A stretch of 64,000 nt of DNA from Dinghuibacter silviterrae (lineage in GTDB: Bacteria > Bacteroidota > Bacteroidia > Chitinophagales > Chitinophagaceae): NCBI RefSeq assembly GCF_004366355.1, contig NZ_SODV01000002.1:1466768-1530767 (forward strand). The letters run 5' to 3'. The notes under the pieces are model-generated. The model did no database searches and was not told the origin of the DNA. It was given only the letters and a program-made list of their open reading frames with translations. Positions 59,947-64,000 of this stretch are shown here, piece after piece (position 1 is the stretch's first letter; every line of letters starts with the position of its first letter). A program made the translations under genes and the position numbers.

Positions 59947-62900
59947 ATGAAAAGATTGCTCATGTATGCCCTTTGGCTGGTCTGCGGTCTGTCGATCGCT
60001 CAGGCCCAGCAAACCCCGATCCGGGGCCGGGTCACGGACGAAAACGGCGCACCACTCCCCGGTGCGACCATCACCATTAAGAATACACGCATCAGCGTCA
60101 CCGCGGACGCCCAGGGAGCCTTCTCCATCGATCCGGGAAACCACGCGCAACCCATTCTCGTGATTACCTCCGTGGGGTATGGATCTATAGAAGTGGCGGC
60201 TACGCCCGGAGGAACGGTACCTGTTGTCCTTCAATCGGTCACCAAAAGCCTGAACGACGTGGTCGTGGTCGGGTATGGTAGTCAAAGGAAAAGGGACGTT
60301 ACCGGGGCCATCAGCTCGGTGAAATCCGAAGACATCGCCAAACGGCCCATCACCCAGGCCCAGGGCGCCCTGCAAGGCACCACGCCCGGGGTCGTGGTCA
60401 CGCAGACCAGCGGTCAGCCCGGCGGCAACCCTTTCTCTGTACGGATCAGGGGGTATAATTCGATTACGGGGGGGAACGATCCCTTGTATGTGATCGACGG
60501 TTTTATCGGGGGGAATATCGAATCCCTTTCCCCCGAGGACATCGACGACATCGAAATTCTGAAAGACGCGTCTGCTACCGCGATCTATGGATCCAGGGCG
60601 TCCAACGGCGTCGTCCTCATCACCACCAAAAAAGGCCGGCCCGGCAAGGCACGCGTGACCTTTAGCACCTGGTTCCAGAACAACCAGGTCCCCAAAGAGC
60701 TCAAGCTGATGAATGCCTACCAGTTTGCCAAAACTGTCAACCTGCAGGATTCGATGAACGGTTCCGGCGCCTCTTTTAACCAGACCTACCTGGATTCCCT
60801 CCAGTTGCATCCCGCGGGAACCGACTGGCAACGGTCACTCCAGCGCAAACCCTGGGTTCAAAATTACCAGGTCGGTGTATCGGGTGCGACAGACCAGGTC
60901 AATTACCTGTTTTCGCTCAGCTACCTGGATCAACCGGGGCTTATCCTCAACCAGTGGTATAAAAGAACAACCTTCCGGAGCAACGTGGGTGTCAAAGTGA
61001 ACAAAAAACTGGACCTCCAGTTCAACGTTTATGGAGAGATACCGCAAAGCCACAACAACAGCTATCCCGGTGACCTGCTGGATCCTTTTGCCCAGGCATT
61101 TCAATGGGATCCCATTTCCCCCATCAAGGATGCGGGCGGGAACTGGATCCCTTCGGCACCTTATGCATCCATCCAGTACAACCCCATCGCGCAGGCCACT
61201 AACCAGGCGGTCGACGGCAACTCCGTCAGCGTGGCCGCCACCGGCATCCTGACGTGGCATATTTTAAAATCGCTCACATTCACCTCCAACAATACCTATT
61301 CGCTGGGGTACAACTATAACCAAAGCGTATTCGGACCCAATACGGGCAATGGGTTTATCGGTACGGACTACGCCCAGGTCTACTCCGCCCGGGGCAGGAG
61401 CTATCAAAACAGTAACTTCCTGACCTGGCACCAGGTCTTCGGGGGCCATTCACTGACCGTAACGGCCCTGTACGAACAAGCCAACGGGTTGTCCATGAGC
61501 ACGACCTCCAAGTCCACCAACTTGTCTACTTATGCGCTGGGGTATTACAACCTCGGTCTTGGCGCCACCCAGACCACATCGTCCACCTATTCCGCGGACG
61601 CGTTGCAATCCTACATGGGCAGAATCAATTATGCTTTCAAAGACCGGTATATGCTGGACGCCACGCTCCGGGACGATGGTTCCTCGCACCTGGTCAAAAA
61701 GTACAGCCTGTTTCCCTCCTTTGGCGCGGCCTGGAACATCAGCCGGGAAGCATTCATGCAAGGGTCCGTTTTTTCCGACCTGAAGATTCGCGGTGGGTAC
61801 GGCGTCACCGGCAACCAGGCCGTCCCCGCGTACGCAACGATCCCCCAGATCAATGTGGGTGGGATCGAGAACGCGAGCGCCTACTTCTACGACGGCACCA
61901 CGCCCACGCGCTATACGCCCCTGGGCGGACCGGTGTCGACAAACCTGCAGTGGGAAGACGACGCCCAGGCGGATGCCGGCTTGGACGCGGGCTTCCTCCA
62001 CGGACGGCTCAACTTCACCGCCGATGCCTATCATAAAAAGATCACCCACCTGCTTTACCAGCTCCAGGCGCCCTATTACAACAGCGGGCAGACTTACGCG
62101 GTCAACCTGGGGAGCATGATGAACGAGGGCCTGGAATTCGGTCTGGGCGGCACGCCCGTAAAGACCAGGGACTTCTCGTGGAATGGTTTCTTCACGATCT
62201 CGTTCAACCGGAACAAGCTCCTTAACCTGGGCGGGCTGGACAACGTAGCCGTGAATGGGATCGGCTCTCCCGAAACGGGTCTTTCCTTGTTGAAAGTTGG
62301 CAACCCTATGGGTGAATTCTACGGGTACAAGTTCCTCGGCACCTGGAAGACGACGGAGGCTCAGCAAGCTGCCGCTTACGGCAACAAACCCGGCGACTCC
62401 CATTATCAGGACGTCAACAACGACGGCAAGATCGACGCCAACGACCTGGTGCCCATCGGCAACGGCCTCCCCAAATATTCCTTTGGGTTCTCCAATACCC
62501 TTACGTATAAAGACTTCGACCTCTATTTTATGCTCCAGGGGACCCACGGCAACCAGATCTATTCCGAAACCATCGCCTATACCTGGGGCGGGGTAGGGGA
62601 CCAGCGTAACCCCACGACCGTGGATGCTTTGAATATGTGGACCTCCACCAACCAAACCAACAACCCCACCTTTAGCAAAACGAGCAGCAACTATATCAAC
62701 AGCAGCCGCTGGGTGTATGACGGCAGTTATATCAAACTCAGGAACATCAGCCTCACTTACCATATCCCTCAAAGCGTTACCGGCCGATGGAAGATGTCCA
62801 GCCTGGAGGTATATGTAAGCGGACAAAACCTGTTCTGCATTACGAAATTCCCCGGTTACGATCCCGAAGTCCAAAACGTCACAGGCCCCTCCACCGGCAC

Positions 62901-62979
62901 CGCCTTTACCGCGGGGCTGGAGAACGGGATCATCCCGGTGCCAAAGTCATACACCTTTGGATTGAGGGCTGCATTCTAA
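59947..62979 (+). CDS. SusC/RagA-family TonB-linked transporter
   Basis: 1010 residues. Signal peptide (ending in AQAQ), carboxypeptidase-like domain (about 25-105), SusC signature LNDVVVVGYGSQRKRDVTGAI, plug with YVIDGFIGGNIESLSPEDIDDIEILKDASATAIYGSRASNGV, and a barrel ending in FGLRAAF. No STN domain, which fits control by a membrane SARP-like regulator rather than by sigma/anti-sigma. Followed 18 bp later by a SusD-family gene. Promoter region carries site C repeats. Confidence 0.95.
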   Translation: MKRLLMYALWLVCGLSIAQAQQTPIRGRVTDENGAPLPGATITIKNTRISVTADAQGAFSIDPGNHAQPILVITSVGYGSIEVAATPGGTVPVVLQSVTKSLNDVVVVGYGSQRKRDVTGAISSVKSEDIAKRPITQAQGALQGTTPGVVVTQTSGQPGGNPFSVRIRGYNSITGGNDPLYVIDGFIGGNIESLSPEDIDDIEILKDASATAIYGSRASNGVVLITTKKGRPGKARVTFSTWFQNNQVPKELKLMNAYQFAKTVNLQDSMNGSGASFNQTYLDSLQLHPAGTDWQRSLQRKPWVQNYQVGVSGATDQVNYLFSLSYLDQPGLILNQWYKRTTFRSNVGVKVNKKLDLQFNVYGEIPQSHNNSYPGDLLDPFAQAFQWDPISPIKDAGGNWIPSAPYASIQYNPIAQATNQAVDGNSVSVAATGILTWHILKSLTFTSNNTYSLGYNYNQSVFGPNTGNGFIGTDYAQVYSARGRSYQNSNFLTWHQVFGGHSLTVTALYEQANGLSMSTTSKSTNLSTYALGYYNLGLGATQTTSSTYSADALQSYMGRINYAFKDRYMLDATLRDDGSSHLVKKYSLFPSFGAAWNISREAFMQGSVFSDLKIRGGYGVTGNQAVPAYATIPQINVGGIENASAYFYDGTTPTRYTPLGGPVSTNLQWEDDAQADAGLDAGFLHGRLNFTADAYHKKITHLLYQLQAPYYNSGQTYAVNLGSMMNEGLEFGLGGTPVKTRDFSWNGFFTISFNRNKLLNLGGLDNVAVNGIGSPETGLSLLKVGNPMGEFYGYKFLGTWKTTEAQQAAAYGNKPGDSHYQDVNNDGKIDANDLVPIGNGLPKYSFGFSNTLTYKDFDLYFMLQGTHGNQIYSETIAYTWGGVGDQRNPTTVDALNMWTSTNQTNNPTFSKTSSNYINSSRWVYDGSYIKLRNISLTYHIPQSVTGRWKMSSLEVYVSGQNLFCITKFPGYDPEVQNVTGPSTGTAFTAGLENGIIPVPKSYTFGLRAAF

Positions 62980-62997
62980 CCATCAAATTTTACGACA

Positions 62998-64000
62998 ATG
63001 AAAAAGACCATTTATCATATCAGTCTCTTATCGCTGCCCGGCCTGCTGTTGCTGTTCGGCGCCGGTTGTCAGAAGCTCGACGAAAACCCCAAAGGCAGCC
63101 TCACACCGGGTCAATATTTCAAGACACAGGCCGACCTGGACGCCTCGGTCGCCGCCATCTATACCGAACTCACGCCGGACTATGCCTTTGGCTTCACCTC
63201 CCGGATGACGTCCTGTTTCGGAGCGGACGACCTCACGACGGACCCGGCGCTGAACAAAGGCCCTTTCCGGGAATTTGACGAGCTCAATGGAACCTCGACC
63301 AATACCAGCATGCTCAACCAGTGGCAGGGACCCTGGGCTGCGGTCTACCAGGCCAACAACGTCCTTGCCAATTACCAACAGGTCCAGACCACCGAACAGG
63401 ACAAAGAACAGGCCGCCGGTCAGGCGTTGTTCCTGAGGGCCTTTAGCTACTACTACCTGGTGCGCGTCTTTGGCCCCGTCCCCGTCATCCTGGGTCCGCT
63501 CGATGCCAATGCGCGTCCCCAGCGGGATTCGGTGTCCAAGGTCTATGCCGCCATCGTCAGCGACCTCCAGGTGGCCATCGCCTGGCTGCCCACCACGTTC
63601 CCGAATCAACCGGGGAAGGCCACCGCAAATGCCGCCCGCTCCCTGCTCGCCGATGTTTACCTGACGATGACCGGCTGGCCGCTGAAACAAACCAGCTACT
63701 ATGCCCTGGCCGCTGCGGAAGCCGACACCGTAATTAACAGCAACCAATACACGCTGGTCCCCGACTACCTCAAAGTCTTTACCACCAACAACAGCACCGA
63801 GTCCATCTTTGGTTTGCAATTCAACGTCGCCGGCGGTGTGCCCGACCGTACCTACGGCAACTCCTGTGTGCCCCTCGACGAGGTGGCGCTCAACGGCGCG
63901 AGCGGATGGGACGATTACTACCCGGAGATCAATTTCTATCTCAACCGGCCTCAATGCCTCCGTTCTCACGAAACCTTTTACGATACCATCAAGCTCATCC
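62998..64000 (+). CDS. SusD/RagB-family lipoprotein, truncated by window edge
   Basis: 334 codons are visible before the right edge. Lipobox FGAGC with Cys24. SusD core pattern GQALFLRAFSYYYLVRVFGPVPVILGPL and ARSLLADVYLTMTGWPL. Partner of the SusC gene 18 bp upstream. Any hydrolases of this locus beyond the edge are not visible. Confidence 0.93.
   Translation, partial: MKKTIYHISLLSLPGLLLLFGAGCQKLDENPKGSLTPGQYFKTQADLDASVAAIYTELTPDYAFGFTSRMTSCFGADDLTTDPALNKGPFREFDELNGTSTNTSMLNQWQGPWAAVYQANNVLANYQQVQTTEQDKEQAAGQALFLRAFSYYYLVRVFGPVPVILGPLDANARPQRDSVSKVYAAIVSDLQVAIAWLPTTFPNQPGKATANAARSLLADVYLTMTGWPLKQTSYYALAAAEADTVINSNQYTLVPDYLKVFTTNNSTESIFGLQFNVAGGVPDRTYGNSCVPLDEVALNGASGWDDYYPEINFYLNRPQCLRSHETFYDTIKLI

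Noticed and set aside
1-64000. CRISPR arrays, tRNA or rRNA genes, insertion sequences
   Set aside because: No regularly spaced repeats, cloverleaf-like segments, rRNA-like sequence or transposase-like product were recognised in either strand.

Overview
The window looks like chromosomal DNA of a Bacteroidota bacterium, most likely of the Chitinophagaceae (Chitinophaga/Dinghuibacter-like). The evidence is three SusC/SusD pairs, ECF sigma/FecR-type anti-sigma modules, 800-residue MacB/FtsX-like permeases, an ECF42/DGPF pair, many secreted glycoside hydrolases, and -7 promoter elements close to TAnnTTTG. Most of the sequence is GC-rich by eye; about 10.6-22 kb is clearly AT-richer. I see no rRNA, tRNA, CRISPR, integrase or transposase.

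Layout. 0-10.5 kb: a partial lipoprotein gene; a SusD/SusC pair (minus strand) facing a histidine kinase/OmpR-type regulator pair; then two tandem paralogous secreted proteins of unknown function. 10.6-13 kb: small genes typical of an acquired region (DUF2442 protein with a decayed DUF4160 partner, a region-2-only sigma fragment, two related small HTH-like proteins, palindromic operators, short repeats). 13-20.8 kb: a terpene locus with a NarL-type response regulator, a cytochrome P450, three paralogous class I terpene synthases, and two paralogous six-segment membrane histidine kinases between the first and second synthase. 21-26.5 kb: ECF sigma, FecR-like anti-sigma, TonB-dependent receptor and a PHP-domain (CehA/McbA-like) metallohydrolase. 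26.6-43 kb: a first polysaccharide-utilisation region with ECF sigma, FecR, STN-containing SusC, SusD, DUF3823 lipoprotein, GH43, and a TIM-barrel/3-keto-disaccharide hydrolase fusion. A GH5 gene diverges from it, and two MacB-like permeases lie on either side. 43-52 kb: GH31, a DUF5077/DUF3472-type protein, a GH38-like protein, ECF42/DGPF and a small protein. 52.2-64 kb: a second such region with a three-module secreted enzyme (SGNH esterase, alpha/beta hydrolase, GH95-like (alpha/alpha)6 barrel), a membrane-anchored Kelch/SARP-like (BTAD) regulator, a membrane SGNH hydrolase with TPR-like region, SusC and a truncated SusD.

The most interesting signal is regulatory. Four promoter regions (upstream of 52272, 58401, 59947 and, 22 kb away, the ECF sigma gene at 30147) carry three or four tandem TTARGGN repeats spaced 11 then 12 bp, ending at a nearly fixed distance (about 15 bp) from a -7-like element. 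Two of the four immediately flank the gene cluster of the membrane SARP-like protein. This spacing is what SARP/OmpR-type winged helices recognise in other bacteria, so I propose that the Kelch-BTAD transmembrane protein senses a glycan and switches on its own locus and the 30-40 kb locus. A different triple 11-bp repeat lies between the first SusC gene and its two-component system. The second candidate for something undescribed is the terpene locus with its two paired, unusual (HEVNNFF H-box) membrane kinases.
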